In this document: in pieces, positions 16,232-25,501 of the stretch | Layout of the letters: each line of letters starts with the position of its first letter | How positions within the stretch are numbered: position 1 is the stretch's first letter | Notes under the pieces: generated by a model | What the model was told of the DNA's origin: nothing | Database searches by the model: none | What the model saw: only the letters and a program-made list of their open reading frames with translations | Made by a program: the position numbers and the translations under genes | Origin: Cerioporus squamosus | Lineage: Eukaryota; Basidiomycota; Agaricomycetes; Polyporales; Polyporaceae | Assembly: GCA_022592435.1 (NCBI GenBank) | Contig: JABYQS010000334.1 | Coordinates: 1-29,833 of the forward strand | Direction of reading: 5' to 3' | Length of the DNA stretch: 29,833 nt

Positions 16232-18368
16232 TCAGGTAGAATCCCAGAGGAGGTAAATTGCTGCGAGCTCGAAGCCGACGCCGAACTCTGTCCAGTTCGT
16301 AGCCCGGGGCTTCTTCCAGCGCGTGAATTCTGCGTCCACGGCGATGACGTCGTTGTCAGTGAAGTCAACGGCATTTATCCGTCGGTCGTCCGTCTTCGCG
16401 AGGACACCATCGCGGGCGTCGAAGACGTTTTTGAAAGGAAGCACCTGCAAGGACGCATGTCAGTATACGCTGAGAGCTGAAGCGATTCCGAATCGACGTA
16501 CTGTTTCAGTGAAGCTGCCTCGCTGCCTTTGGCCCTGTAGACGACTAGCGAATATGGTCTCCGGAACAGCTGCTTGAGGGTGAGTGACTGTGCGGAGATG
16601 GCGGTGGGGATCATACTCACGGATCGGAGGTTGAGCCTTGCTGTACAGGTTCTCGATAGCTTGCTCGTCCGTGTTGAGGAGAAGATGGACTCCGACGTTG
16701 ACGCGGCTTTGAGGTGTGCCCGAACGGTCGAAGAACCAGCTCGTCCTGACGCGGCCGGTGAAACGCATATATACAGGCGTGCTTGGGATCTCGCACAGTC
16801 GTCGTTCCATGCGACCGCGTCCCCAGTCGAGGCGGGCCGGCAACCGAGTAACACTGTACGTGTGTTGGTCGGGCAGCGAGGTGGTGGCCACCTGCATGGC
16901 GAGGCTGCGTGATAAGGTCAGCATATGCAGTCATGGTCGTCTCAATATCGTACTCACGCATGGATGGCAGGTGGAACGTCTTCGAATCCTTGCAAGATGT
17001 GCGGCACAGGAGCAGCCGCGATAGGCACGACCGGCGCGGGCAGCGGCAGCGGTTGGGCGTTGTTTGGAAGCGGCGCGGGCTGTTGCGGTTGACCTGCGAA
17101 GGCGGCGGCAAGGGGCGGTGGGACCGGGGCTTGCGTCTGGAGCAGTTGGGGGGCCGCCAGCGCCAGCGCTTGTGGCTGCGCGACCTGCTGGTCCACTGGT
17201 TGCGCCGCCAGCGCGAGAGTCTGTCCTCCGACAGCGACAGGAGGGGTCGGCGTGGCGTGCACGGGCTGGACGGCGACGGCTGGGACGACGGCGGCGTGCG
17301 CAAGGGCGTCGTGTCCTATGGCGATTGGCGGAGTCGCGGTCGCATGGCCGTCGGTCGCGACTGGGGCAGGGGCCGCGGCGGGAGCGGCGGCAACCGGAGC
17401 CGCGAGGACCTGAGTGGCTTCAGCCGACGTAGCCGCGGAAGGCGCAGGGGTCGCGACGGCGGCGGCGAGCGTGGGGACTATCTGCTGTGTATCGACCACG
17501 ACAGGCGCGGGCAAGACCGGTGGAGTTAAGACGGGTGCGGGCGCCGCGCGAGGGAGTTGCGCTGCGTTGGTGTCTACAGCAGTACCGAGGGCGGGGGTCG
17601 CGGGCGCGGGCGTGAGCGGAAGGACTGCATGTACGGCTTGTGCGACGTCGCCCGGGGTCGGAGTGGCGGATGTGGCAGGTGTGGATGGCGGCAGAGCGTT
17701 CACCGCAGGCAGTGTCGGGTGGGCGGGAGTGGGCAGATCCGCGCGAGCGACAGCCTCGGGGCCGACGAGGGCAGACGCAGGTTGAGGGACAATCGGGGCG
17801 TCGAGGTCTCGCGCTCCGCTGTCAGTGGAAAGCGCTGCAGGAACGGGACCTAGTGAGGCTCGTGTCAAGTGAGGATGGATGGGTGAACTCACTCAGCTCC
17901 TGAGTGGCTGCGGTGTCGCGTGTGTCGTGCTTTGTGCCTTCGAGCATGATGCGTGCCATGTTCGTCGCCGACAGCAGGCCATCTTGCAGCGTACGACTTC
18001 CGACGACCACGGGCCATCCTGCGGGGCTGTCCTGAGGAGTCGGGAGTGCACTCCCTTCTGTCGTAGTGGAAGGAGTGGTGGGCGCCGGGGACAGGTCGAC
18101 GTGGCCGTGGGGAGGCGTCGAAGGGGGAGTGCCGGTGGACCTGCGCAACTGGGTTAGTGCCTGTGGAACATGAGTGGGAGTGGAAGACTGCTTACTCGGA
18201 CGCTCCCGGAGCCTCGTCTGGGAGAGGACTATCTGCGATGTCATCCTCGGGCAGTCCGCTATGTATGGAGGGGATGGGTCAGCGGCGTGGTTAGTCTGGG
18301 CGACAAGTGACATACCGGCGGCGTTTGCGGACACGTTCGCCGATGGGTGAGCCTGCACGAGGGGGCAT
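16232..18368 (-). CDS. GD[ILV]V family protein with long Ala/Pro-rich region, 606 aa
   Basis: Seven exons (18368-18316, 18258-18196, 18140-17893, 17849-16958, 16904-16621, 16569-16502, 16444-16232) join in phase without a stop. Introns are 43-57 nt, with donors such as GTATGT, GTAAGC, GTGAGT and GTACGT. The protein begins MPPRAGSPIGERVRKRRR, a likely nuclear localisation signal. An acidic/Pro-rich stretch follows (GLPEDDIADSPLPDEAPGAS), then about 290 residues of Ala/Pro/Val/Gln-rich low-complexity sequence (exon 4). The folded C-terminal third has MRFTGRVRTSWFFDRSG and RVNVGVHLLLNTDEQAIENLY, then VLPFKNVFDARDG and DFTDNDVIAVDAEFTRW, ending NWTEFGVGFELAAIYLL. This is the same block order as in the genes at 14772 and 22398, though here GD...LAEC has drifted to NDVIAVDAE. 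It forms a divergent pair with the gene at 18843. Function is unknown. Confidence 0.78.
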
Positions 18369-18842
18369 CTTGTAACAAGTGTGCGTCGAGTGAGAGAACG
18401 ATGACGGTTGGGGACGGAAGGTCGTTCCAGGTGCTCAGCAGGTGTTATACGACCGTTATATAGGCGGAAGGAGGTGCGAAAACGCGGAGCTCAGTTTTTT
18501 TGTCTTTCGCTCGATAGATCGGGAAGTTATCCTTCCGATGCGGAGTGGCTCGTCGAGAGCCAGTTCCCCCGCTGCAGAAAAAATGAGATGCTCGGAACTG
18601 GGCCGCGAGCGGCGCACGGTGGTCGGGCTGGATTTTCCGGCGCCGATCGTGTGTCATGTTGTTGAAATTACTGGGACGTTCTACCGTCGGCGTTTCGTCA
18701 CTTGCTCAGTCGCGTTCCGCGCCGCAGGCCGACAGGATGGGGTGGGCGCGAACACGGGTAGTGCGCTGGGATGGCGGGCCTCCATAAAGGGCTGCAGGAC
18801 GGCGTGTCCCGGGGCCTCGCACTTCTCACTTCGCTGTCACTG
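18369..18842. promoter_or_regulatory. divergent promoter region between two family genes
   Basis: 474 bp separate the start at 18368 (-) from the start at 18843 (+), so this stretch must serve both. It holds GTTATATAGG near 18454 (TATA-like, about 85 bp upstream of the minus-strand start), a T7 tract at 18495-18501 and an A6 tract at 18578-18583. A similar T6...A5 arrangement lies upstream of the gene starting at 23336. Confidence 0.5.
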
Positions 18843-20000
18843 ATGGCCTTCGTATCTGGTGAGTGTCCTGTGGGCTCTGCGACGGTTGTCGTGTACTCAC
18901 CTCCACATCATAGTCTCGCGAACTGTTCTCGCTCGTGATCTCTGGCCTGAGTCCACCGGACGGCTGGCAGTCGATAGGGACGACGCTACCACTCTGCCTC
19001 CTCGGCGGGTGGTTCCCCTCAGCGCGGACGAGTTGTTCGGATGGCTCTGTGTCGACAGTGGTTCGGGAAACAGCACCTCTGTTTGGGTTCATCCAGACAT
19101 CTCGGAGGGGAAGCGCTTCCCGCTCGCGTTGCGTTTGCAGGGTATCGTGGAGACCATCAGTGTGGGACCGCTTGGGAACTGGAATGGGTGAGTGGTATGT
19201 CGGACACGGTGACGGCGAGAGACCATGCTAATGAACGCTGTGCGCGTCTGTAGGCTGCCTGAGGGAGCACCGAAAGCGATGCAGACCTTGACGCTTGTGG
19301 GCACGCACTTTCGGGATGCATTCGAACCCCAAGTACGCGCGGTGGAAGACATCAAGCAAGTAGTACTCCACCTTCTGGGTCGCGCTGGGGTGGAGGCGGC
19401 AGAGCGGAGGGACGTGATTGTGCTCAAACGGCGAGTGTTTCAAAAGGTGCGTGTGGCCGTCGGTGGTGTTCCCTTGAAATACAAACCAATATGTCTTCGA
19501 TTTTGATCCAGGTGACGCATACTTCTCGCGACACCGTCGGAGGAGGCGTGGTCCTCACGCCGGCCGAGGATCCTGCTCGTCGGGCTGCTCGGATTCAGCA
19601 CATGTGGAGAGTCGAGCGCAGGGTCGCTGCGAGTCAACCTGACGGACCCGGGGGTGCGTTGACAAGGATGGATCCTCTGAGGATCAAGCCGGGGGATCTC
19701 GTCGACGTCGCGGTATCGGTGCACGCGGTGACGATGCGGACGCGCGCGGGCAGACGCACGGAGGTCATGTTCTCCCCTTTGCACGTCGTTCGCCTCCAGA
19801 CGGCTGCGCGTATGAAGGTTCGTGTGGTTCCCATGCTCTCGCAGACAGACGACGCTAACACTTTCTATCAGGAGTTGACTGCACGGCTGTACGGACCTGT
19901 TGGCGAGGCCGACGTTAGTGCTGAGAGTGCCGCGGAGTATGAGACCGGGTTCGAGGTGGGGACCGCAGTTGTCGCTGGTGAGGCGATGGAGACTCAGTGA
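18843..20000 (+). CDS. 305-aa protein, distant relative of the GD[ILV]V family
   Basis: Five exons (18843-18858, 18914-19187, 19254-19446, 19512-19817, 19872-20000) keep one frame. Introns are 54-66 nt. One has a textbook GCTAATG branch region (19188-19253), and the 54-nt last intron reads open but has GCTAAC and TATCAG. Visible segments are ELFGWLCVDSGSGNS, FPLALRLQGIVETISVGPLG, an amphipathic helix HFRDAFEPQVRAVEDIKQVV, and DPLRIKPGDLVDVAVSVHAV followed by MFSPLHVVRLQ. The last part matches the layout of the GD[ILV]VLAEC block (GD, a short hydrophobic strand, about 20 residues, then F..xxVxL) but lacks AEC. Total length is close to the 310-aa relative at 14772. Function is unknown. It is convergent with the gene at 20147. 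Confidence 0.75.
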
Positions 20001-20146
20001 GCGGGTGTGATCGACGTGCATTAGCGGTGTATTACAGCGTGTATGAGACGGTGGTGCTATACATGTTTTTTGTGAAGTACAAGCGAGAGCCGGGAGGCGC
20101 GTATGAAGAGGGAAATACATGTGGACGGAGCGACGTACAGAGTCCA

Positions 20147-21043
20147 TCATAACGAGTCGAAGATCTGCCATTCTCGCAGAATCCCCAGTCCGTCCATCAA
20201 ACATTGGCCTCCGCACGGTCGACGGTCGAGTCTCCAGATGACGGTGCAGTGCAGGGTAGGATAAGCGAATGGTTCGAAACGGAAGAACAGGGCCCCACGA
20301 TCGGTGAACCGCCGGGCTTGGGCTGTGCACGACCATTTGTGCGCTGCGCAGGGCTCGCCCGCATGGCGGAACTCCGGCCACGCGCGAGCGGTTAAGCGGA
20401 TGTCAAAGCCCCGGGAGATGTACAGTTGCGTGTAGTCGGTGTCGTCGGGGTCACCATCGCTGAGAAGCCCCTTGTGCTGGAACAAGAGCGATGGGTAGCC
20501 AGTACCGCAGTACCGGCCGTTGACGTAGGAGAAGTGGATTGTAGACGATGACCGTGCGATGGGCGTGAGGGGATCGCTCTGGTATGTGGAGGTGCAGTAG
20601 ATGTTGATATCGCCTTTGGTAGTACACATTCTGATGACGCTCTCCACGCCGTGTGCGGGCAGCCATGAAGGGGAGGCGTTCTGACTCGGGTGTGGGCAAG
20701 GAACCTCGTAGGCCCCCTGGGTGAAGGTGAGGTGGTAGACGAGATACTTCCACTCGATGTTCCCGACGTAGACGTCGAGGCTGTCGACGTCAATGGGCTC
20801 GTCTCGGAGGAGGAAGGAGAGGGCACCGTCGCCACCTATGAACGCGTCGAGGACATTGAGCATGTGGATGAACTCCTCCGCTTTAGGGATGAACGGGGCG
20901 ACAACTTCGCACAGCTTCTGGTGGAGGGCGTCCTTCACGAGCTCCAGGTACTTGTGAGAAGACAGCCGAAGCGACAGGAGGGCGGGTAGTGGCAAGAACT
21001 TGCATACGTGAAGTTGGAGGTGGGGAGGGATGTGCTCGTGCAT
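20147..21043 (-). CDS. F-box-like / nucleotidyltransferase-like family protein, 298 aa
   Basis: Single exon from an ATG at 21043. Residues 4-40 form an F-box-like helical start (IPPHLQLHVCKFLPLPALLSLRLSS), as in substrate adaptors of SCF ubiquitin ligases. Residues 69-92 follow the nucleotidyltransferase superfamily pattern, a GG turn (69-71, IGG) and then SLDVY. The second catalytic Asp is kept (D90), while the first is Ser. The third acidic position falls in GDINIY (about 144-149), also altered. A later conserved stretch has YCGTGYPSLLFQHKGLL. The Cys-rich C-terminal third is RGFDIR ... W ... C.AHKWSC...RRFTD. The same order appears in the genes at 21343 and 24143. This copy is probably catalytically dead. 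It may bind a target rather than modify it. A role is not known. Confidence 0.75.
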   Translation of the reverse strand: MHEHIPPHLQLHVCKFLPLPALLSLRLSSHKYLELVKDALHQKLCEVVAPFIPKAEEFIHMLNVLDAFIGGDGALSFLLRDEPIDVDSLDVYVGNIEWKYLVYHLTFTQGAYEVPCPHPSQNASPSWLPAHGVESVIRMCTTKGDINIYCTSTYQSDPLTPIARSSSTIHFSYVNGRYCGTGYPSLLFQHKGLLSDGDPDDTDYTQLYISRGFDIRLTARAWPEFRHAGEPCAAHKWSCTAQARRFTDRGALFFRFEPFAYPTLHCTVIWRLDRRPCGGQCLMDGLGILREWQIFDSL

Positions 21044-21342
21044 GGTGATAGCAGGAAGAGGACTGAGATTCTCTGCGGGGGTGAACACGGTGAGAGAGAC
21101 AAGGACGCCTAGCGGAGCGTTGTTCGGTCGGTTAACAGGCGGAATAATGCAGGCTCGGAGAACAGCCCAGGCCTCAATGGGATATGGAGATGTATATCGA
21201 GAGATCGTGTGACGTACTGCGCAGAGCTTAACCACGGCTCTATACCTAGACGAGAATCCATGAAAGGAAATATTGGCCCGCAGTGGAGGTAACATGAGGG
21301 TTACAAAGATACGCGATACACAGAAACGGTACAATATGGACA

Positions 21343-22299
21343 CTAGCGTAGAATCTGTCGTAAGCAAGTACGTGCTCCAGGTCTGATGATAGCGTGCCCG
21401 CTGTGGCACGTCGGGGCGCAGGTATGCCCTCCGCGCCACCAAACTGCGGTCACGGTCTCGACGGGTCCGGGTTTACGAGCGCGTGCGCTGGCGATGGGTG
21501 CAGAGGAGCCGCTGAAGGACAACCGGTCTCCAAAGGCTCGTACGGCGCACGCACATCCGACGGAGTCGACTCCATCGCAAACTCCCCCGGGGCTCCAGTC
21601 CTCCCACTCAACCTGCAGCGTCCAGCCCAACTTCACCCAACGATCCGCGTCCTCCTGTTGATCTTTCGGCACTTGAAGGAACTTGTCAAGTCGGATAGGG
21701 TTCAAGAGAGCGCAGTGCTGGCGCGTGAGGGAGGGGTAGCTGGAGCCATACGATCGGACAGAGACGTAGTTGAAGTAGCCAGTGTGTAGCGCGGAAGTGA
21801 TTGGGTACAGGGGGGAACGGTTCGGGCTTTGAATGGCGTCGATCGTGAGACGACCCTTGGTGAGGCGAACTATATTGGCGATGCCCTTGGGGAACGTCTC
21901 GCCAGGGCGGAGATGAGCGACGAGAGGGTCAGCTGCGAAGCGTTCCCTCCGCTCGAGGTAGCGAATGACATCGTAGTACTGATCATGCGGCATGTAGATG
22001 TGGATGTAGTCCGGGAGAGTATGGTTGGGGAAGAGGATGTAGACAGCTCCTGGTCCACCGACTACGGCGTGGTTGTCGTCGAAGGCGTTGACGAGGCGCT
22101 CGTAATCCCAGACGACGGGTGCGAATAGGGCACGGGAGTGTATGTGGATAGTGGAGATGACGTGTGTTTCAGCGAGCCGTGATACCTGCCGGAGCCTGGT
22201 CATGTCGTCGCCGTCGAGGAGATCCATGACAGCCCTCGTGAGCTCGGGCAGGAAGCCAGGGATGAAGGATGCACTGGCGGGGGTTGACGGCGGATACAT
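21343..22299 (-). CDS. F-box-like / nucleotidyltransferase-like family protein, 318 aa, degenerate core
   Basis: Single exon with a true ATG at 22299. It has an F-box-like N-terminus (FLPELTRAVMDLLDGDDMTRLRQVSRL, within 14-43). The core motif is present as VVGGPGAVYILFPNHTLPD (79-97) followed by YIHIY, where both catalytic aspartates of DxD are replaced (Tyr, His). The third position reads RLTIDAIQS. A conserved second half has SALHTGYFNYVSVRSYGSS and YPSLTRQHCALL, then a Trp/Cys-rich C-terminus. It has the same strand and architecture as 20147-21043, about 300 bp upstream of that gene, which suggests local duplication followed by strong divergence. It is likely a non-enzymatic member. No function can be assigned. 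Confidence 0.73.
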   Translation of the reverse strand: MYPPSTPASASFIPGFLPELTRAVMDLLDGDDMTRLRQVSRLAETHVISTIHIHSRALFAPVVWDYERLVNAFDDNHAVVGGPGAVYILFPNHTLPDYIHIYMPHDQYYDVIRYLERRERFAADPLVAHLRPGETFPKGIANIVRLTKGRLTIDAIQSPNRSPLYPITSALHTGYFNYVSVRSYGSSYPSLTRQHCALLNPIRLDKFLQVPKDQQEDADRWVKLGWTLQVEWEDWSPGGVCDGVDSVGCACAVRAFGDRLSFSGSSAPIASARARKPGPVETVTAVWWRGGHTCAPTCHSGHAIIRPGARTCLRQILR

Positions 22300-22397
22300 G
22301 GTGCGTGACGGGGTCGAATGTGGGCTCTAGAATATGTATCATTACGGTACAGACGCCTGTCGACGAAACGGGCTAAGGGGCAACACGGAAATGACGT

Positions 22398-23336
22398 CTA
22401 CAGTCCACCTCGGTACCGGCTGCTCCTGCCGCAACTAGTGCGCGTCGCGCGATGGAGGAGGGTCAGAGCCTGGAGCTCGAAGTTGACAGACCATGTAGCC
22501 CAGCGGTCCCGGGAGGAGCGCACGAAGCTACACTCCGCCAACACAATGTCGCCAGGGACGAAGTCGTTCACGCCAAGTCGGCCCATGTTCGCCTGGAAAT
22601 CGAAGGACGCGCTTCCATCGTAGAGGTGCCGGAATACCTAGGTTGTCTGTCAGAGCGTTCAGTGTGGAGGAAGAACGGGAGGCTGTATTACCGATTGAGG
22701 ATCGGGGATGTTCGCGATAGCGACCAGGGTGTCTTCAGCGTCGGAAAGCTCCCCTGCGATGTAATTTGTCAGTTATCGGTGGACGATGCAGACGATAACG
22801 ATACATACTAGATTTCGGCGAGGTCCGGTGGTTGAGACTTGCGAGGCGCAGACGATCAGTCTCGCGCAGCAGCTGTACTTTGACAGTTAAAGTAGGCTTG
22901 TACTGCGCACGGGTCTCGTAAGAAGCATCTTCCAGGCAGCCAATCACCCAGATAGAGGCGTCCAAGTTGTCGACGCACAGGAAGCGTTCGCGCATGCGCG
23001 CCCCCCACGTGGCGTTGGCGGGCACGGCACCTAGGGAGTAAATCCCGACCACCGCATCCGTGAAACGCGCCATGGCATCTAACTTGCTGTAGTGGTGTGA
23101 GCGAGCGATGCGAAGAATAAAGATGTGACATACAAGAAGTCTCGCATTGTCACGGTGGCGGCAATTGCGCGCGGTATCTCAAGCAGGTCCTTGCGATACG
23201 TCCTCATGACGACCTTCTCCGCCGAAGGCTCACGGAGTGCGGTGCCATCGGAGAGTGGAGGCTCAGATCTGGGAGGAGTCAGAGTGGGTTAGTGAGCAGA
23301 TGACAGGGAGTACGGTGCACACCTTGCACGAGACAT
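22398..23336 (-). CDS. GD[ILV]VLAEC family protein, 242 aa, compact member
   Basis: Five exons (23336-23323, 23268-23134, 23086-22809, 22753-22692, 22637-22398) give a clean frame. The first exon is only 14 nt (MSRA plus 2 nt). Introns are 47-55 nt, with GTGTGC, GTATGT and GTAATA donors. The N-terminus SRARSEPPLSDGTALREPSA is disordered. A folded part follows: FTDAVVGIYSLGAVPA, SIWVIGCLEDASYETRAQY and LTVKVQLLRETDRLRL. Then comes the family block FRHLYDGSASFDFQANM ... VNDFVPGDIVLAECSFVR, ending WATWSVNFELQALTLLHRA. This copy shows the block most clearly. Its segment TLTVKVQLLRETD aligns with RVNVGVHLLLNTD of the 606-aa member, which supports homology outside the block. Function is unknown. 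Confidence 0.77.
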
Positions 23337-24142
23337 GCTTGACGGGTGATGGAGGCTAGGCTGGCGATCGGTGTTAGCTTTAAAAGTGCGCTGGGAGACA
23401 CGTCATACGCGTACTGTCTTAACCTTTTTTCTGAAGACTCGCTTCGGGCAGCACGAAAAATGGAGGGCCCGTAAGCAGGCACGACGTGGAGCGCGTGATC
23501 GAAGCGATGTCGGGATCCGGGGTGCGAGGTGGCCGCAGGATGGGGTGCGATATTTTACAGCAGCCGTGCATACCGGAACAACGAACACTTTTTTGCTGAG
23601 CACGTCACGTCGGAAAAAGGTTAGTAAAAAAGCGTCCTGGACGACGGATCGGTGCTCACGTTCAACCGTAGCTTGGGCGTCATGTCACAGAGTACGGAAA
23701 ATTCGGTGCAGACGCATGAGCGGCAGGTGGGAGGACTCGTCAATTGCTACAGTCGACTGCGAGCTTGGCGTACTGACGGAGGACGCAGAGCCCTCAGCAA
23801 TACCGTATCGGTTATGTCATTCTCATGGAACGGCAGGGGAGAGGCTCCGTGAATGTGCATGTAATCGGTATGCTGCTGGGGATCTAGACCAAGATGAGGG
23901 CAAATTGAACTTCTGCTTTCTGAGACGGAACCTGGACTGAAGCGGGGCGGGCATACCTTTCGGTCCAGGGGCGGGCAATCGGAGTATGGCAGCAGCAGGC
24001 TTGCGTGCAAATTGCGAGCGACCGAAGGACCGAGCCTTGTTCCGGACAGCGTGCAGATTTCCACGCAGATTGACCAAGGATCGCATACAATACGGGCGGT
24101 GTGAGTTATGCCGGGACGAGACGAGAAGCTCTGCGCGAGAAG
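23337..24142. promoter_or_regulatory. 806-bp divergent intergenic region
   Basis: It lies between the starts at 23336 (-) and 24143 (+). Open frames up to 189 codons exist on the + strand but show no domain or splice logic and look like GC-rich noncoding DNA. Paired T- and A-tracts occur twice: T6 at 23425-23430 with A5 at 23456-23460, and T6 at 23589-23594 with A5 at 23614-23618 and A6 soon after. These may be nucleosome-depleting promoter elements. Nothing else is recognised. Confidence 0.4.
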
Positions 24143-25188
24143 ATGCACGGTGAGTCTTGGTGTTAACGGCGGATGCGAGGTTCGCTCACCATGCGCTACA
24201 GCCAAGTTACCGCTCAGCGTTCTACAGGGCGTAGTCGAACAGGCCAACCCCGCTACTACGATGTCGCCTCTATCGGGCGTGTCATACAGGATTCGAAACC
24301 TCGCGAGAGCAGAAATCGCACGTCGCCATCGGGCTCTCTTCGGAAGGTCAGTGTAAGGAGCACACATGAGTGGATCGCGTTGCTCACCGCGTAGGCAACA
24401 GAGTTGTCACCGATGTGGATGCGTTACACGACGTGATGCGACGATGCGGGGCGGTCCTCGCCGGTTCAGCCGTCGTTCAGCTCGTGTGCCCCATATTCGA
24501 CGACGTGAACGACTTCGACTTCTACACGCCGCTCTCGCACGTGGAGGAGTTGGTGCAGCACTTCGTCGGTGTGGAGGGATATGGACGCCGAGGGGAAGAC
24601 ACATATGCGGCAACGAATGGGTGCATGCAAGGTGACCTGTCATACCTCAGCGGGATCGGGAAGAGAGTCAGGCTTGAGCTCGGGCAGCGTCGCATTGACG
24701 TGATCGGTGTCGGCATTGGCGAGGACTGGGACGCCGTGCTGAGGCCGATTGCGTCGTGCTGGACGACGCTCTTGTTCAACTACTCCACTGCTGACTGGAT
24801 CGTCGTCGGATACCCGTCTCTCACGATGCAGGGGAGGGGCCTGGTCCAATGGGACCGAGTGCTTGATCCGAGCTTCCCAGGAGGGACGCGACTGCTGGAG
24901 CTGGAGAAGTACCAAGCGCGCGGCTTCGAGTTCCAGACGCATGCGGACGATTGGGATGTGGACGTACATGGCAACATGAAGGAATGTGGGCGGAGCTGGG
25001 TGTGCCCGCTCATGGAGAGGAGCTTCGCGGACGGGGGGTGCCTCCGCGTCCTTGTCGGTCGCGGTACAGACATCGTCAAGTCTGTGCGGTGGAAGTTCGG
25101 GGGGACGGCGTGCCCGCTTGTCTGCTCGTACCCGGAGGGCCATAGAGAGGAAGGCGAGGTTCACGTGGTGTGGTGTGCGTGCCCGTAG
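24143..25188 (+). CDS. F-box-like / nucleotidyltransferase-like family protein, 312 aa, with intact DxD core
   Basis: Three exons (24143-24149, 24202-24346, 24402-25188) keep one frame. Introns are 52 and 55 nt, with GTGAGT and GTCAGT donors. Residues 5-45 are F-box-like (LPLSVLQGVVEQ ... YRIRNLARAEI). The core reads LAGSAVVQLVCPIFDDVNDF (70-89) and then DFY, a full hG[GS]-x14-DhD signature with D88 and D90. A third acidic residue is D150 in RRIDVIGVG. This is the standard catalytic triad of the nucleotidyltransferase superfamily, which transfers NMP groups. The second half has CWTTLLFNYSTADWI, YPSLTMQGRGL, YQARGFEFQ and a Cys/Trp-rich end with KFGGTACPLVC. It is the only one of three family members here with a plausible active site. 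Substrate and pathway are unknown. Confidence 0.78.
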
Positions 25189-25501
25189 AGGTTGTTCAGT
25201 GCTGTAGCTCACGAAAGATGTAGTTCATGAATACACAGCGGGTCTGTTGACAATGGTGTGGATGTCGTGCGACGTGGTTGAGAAGCAGCGACGAAGCGCC
25301 CGTAATGCCTCACTGTGGGAACGCCGGCGAGGTCAAGCTCAAGCACCAGTACTTATGCTCACAGCGAAGACAGAGCACGAATCAATGAATTTCGGGACAT
25401 AAATTTCTGCATATCGTACATCCGTAACGAAGTGATACTACGCGTCACATACGGAGAAGGAAGGATGAGAGAGGAGATTGAGGGACGGGAGAGGACGAGC
25501 T
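25189..25501. other. intergenic stretch, no gene recognised
   Basis: This 313-bp spacer lies between the 3' ends of two convergent genes. It is locally AT-richer (around 25375-25440) and shows no coding frame with recognisable content. It probably holds the two 3' UTRs. Confidence 0.45.

Noticed and set aside
16909..17529. Gly/Arg-rich + strand open frame of 206 codons
   Set aside because: It is the antisense shadow of the Ala/Pro-rich exon of the 606-aa gene, whose splice sites and phases are consistent on the minus strand.
23371..23940. 189-codon + strand frame in the divergent intergenic region
   Set aside because: It contains no recognisable motif, is rich in Arg/Cys/Ser, and overlaps the presumed promoter and first intron of the minus-strand family gene.
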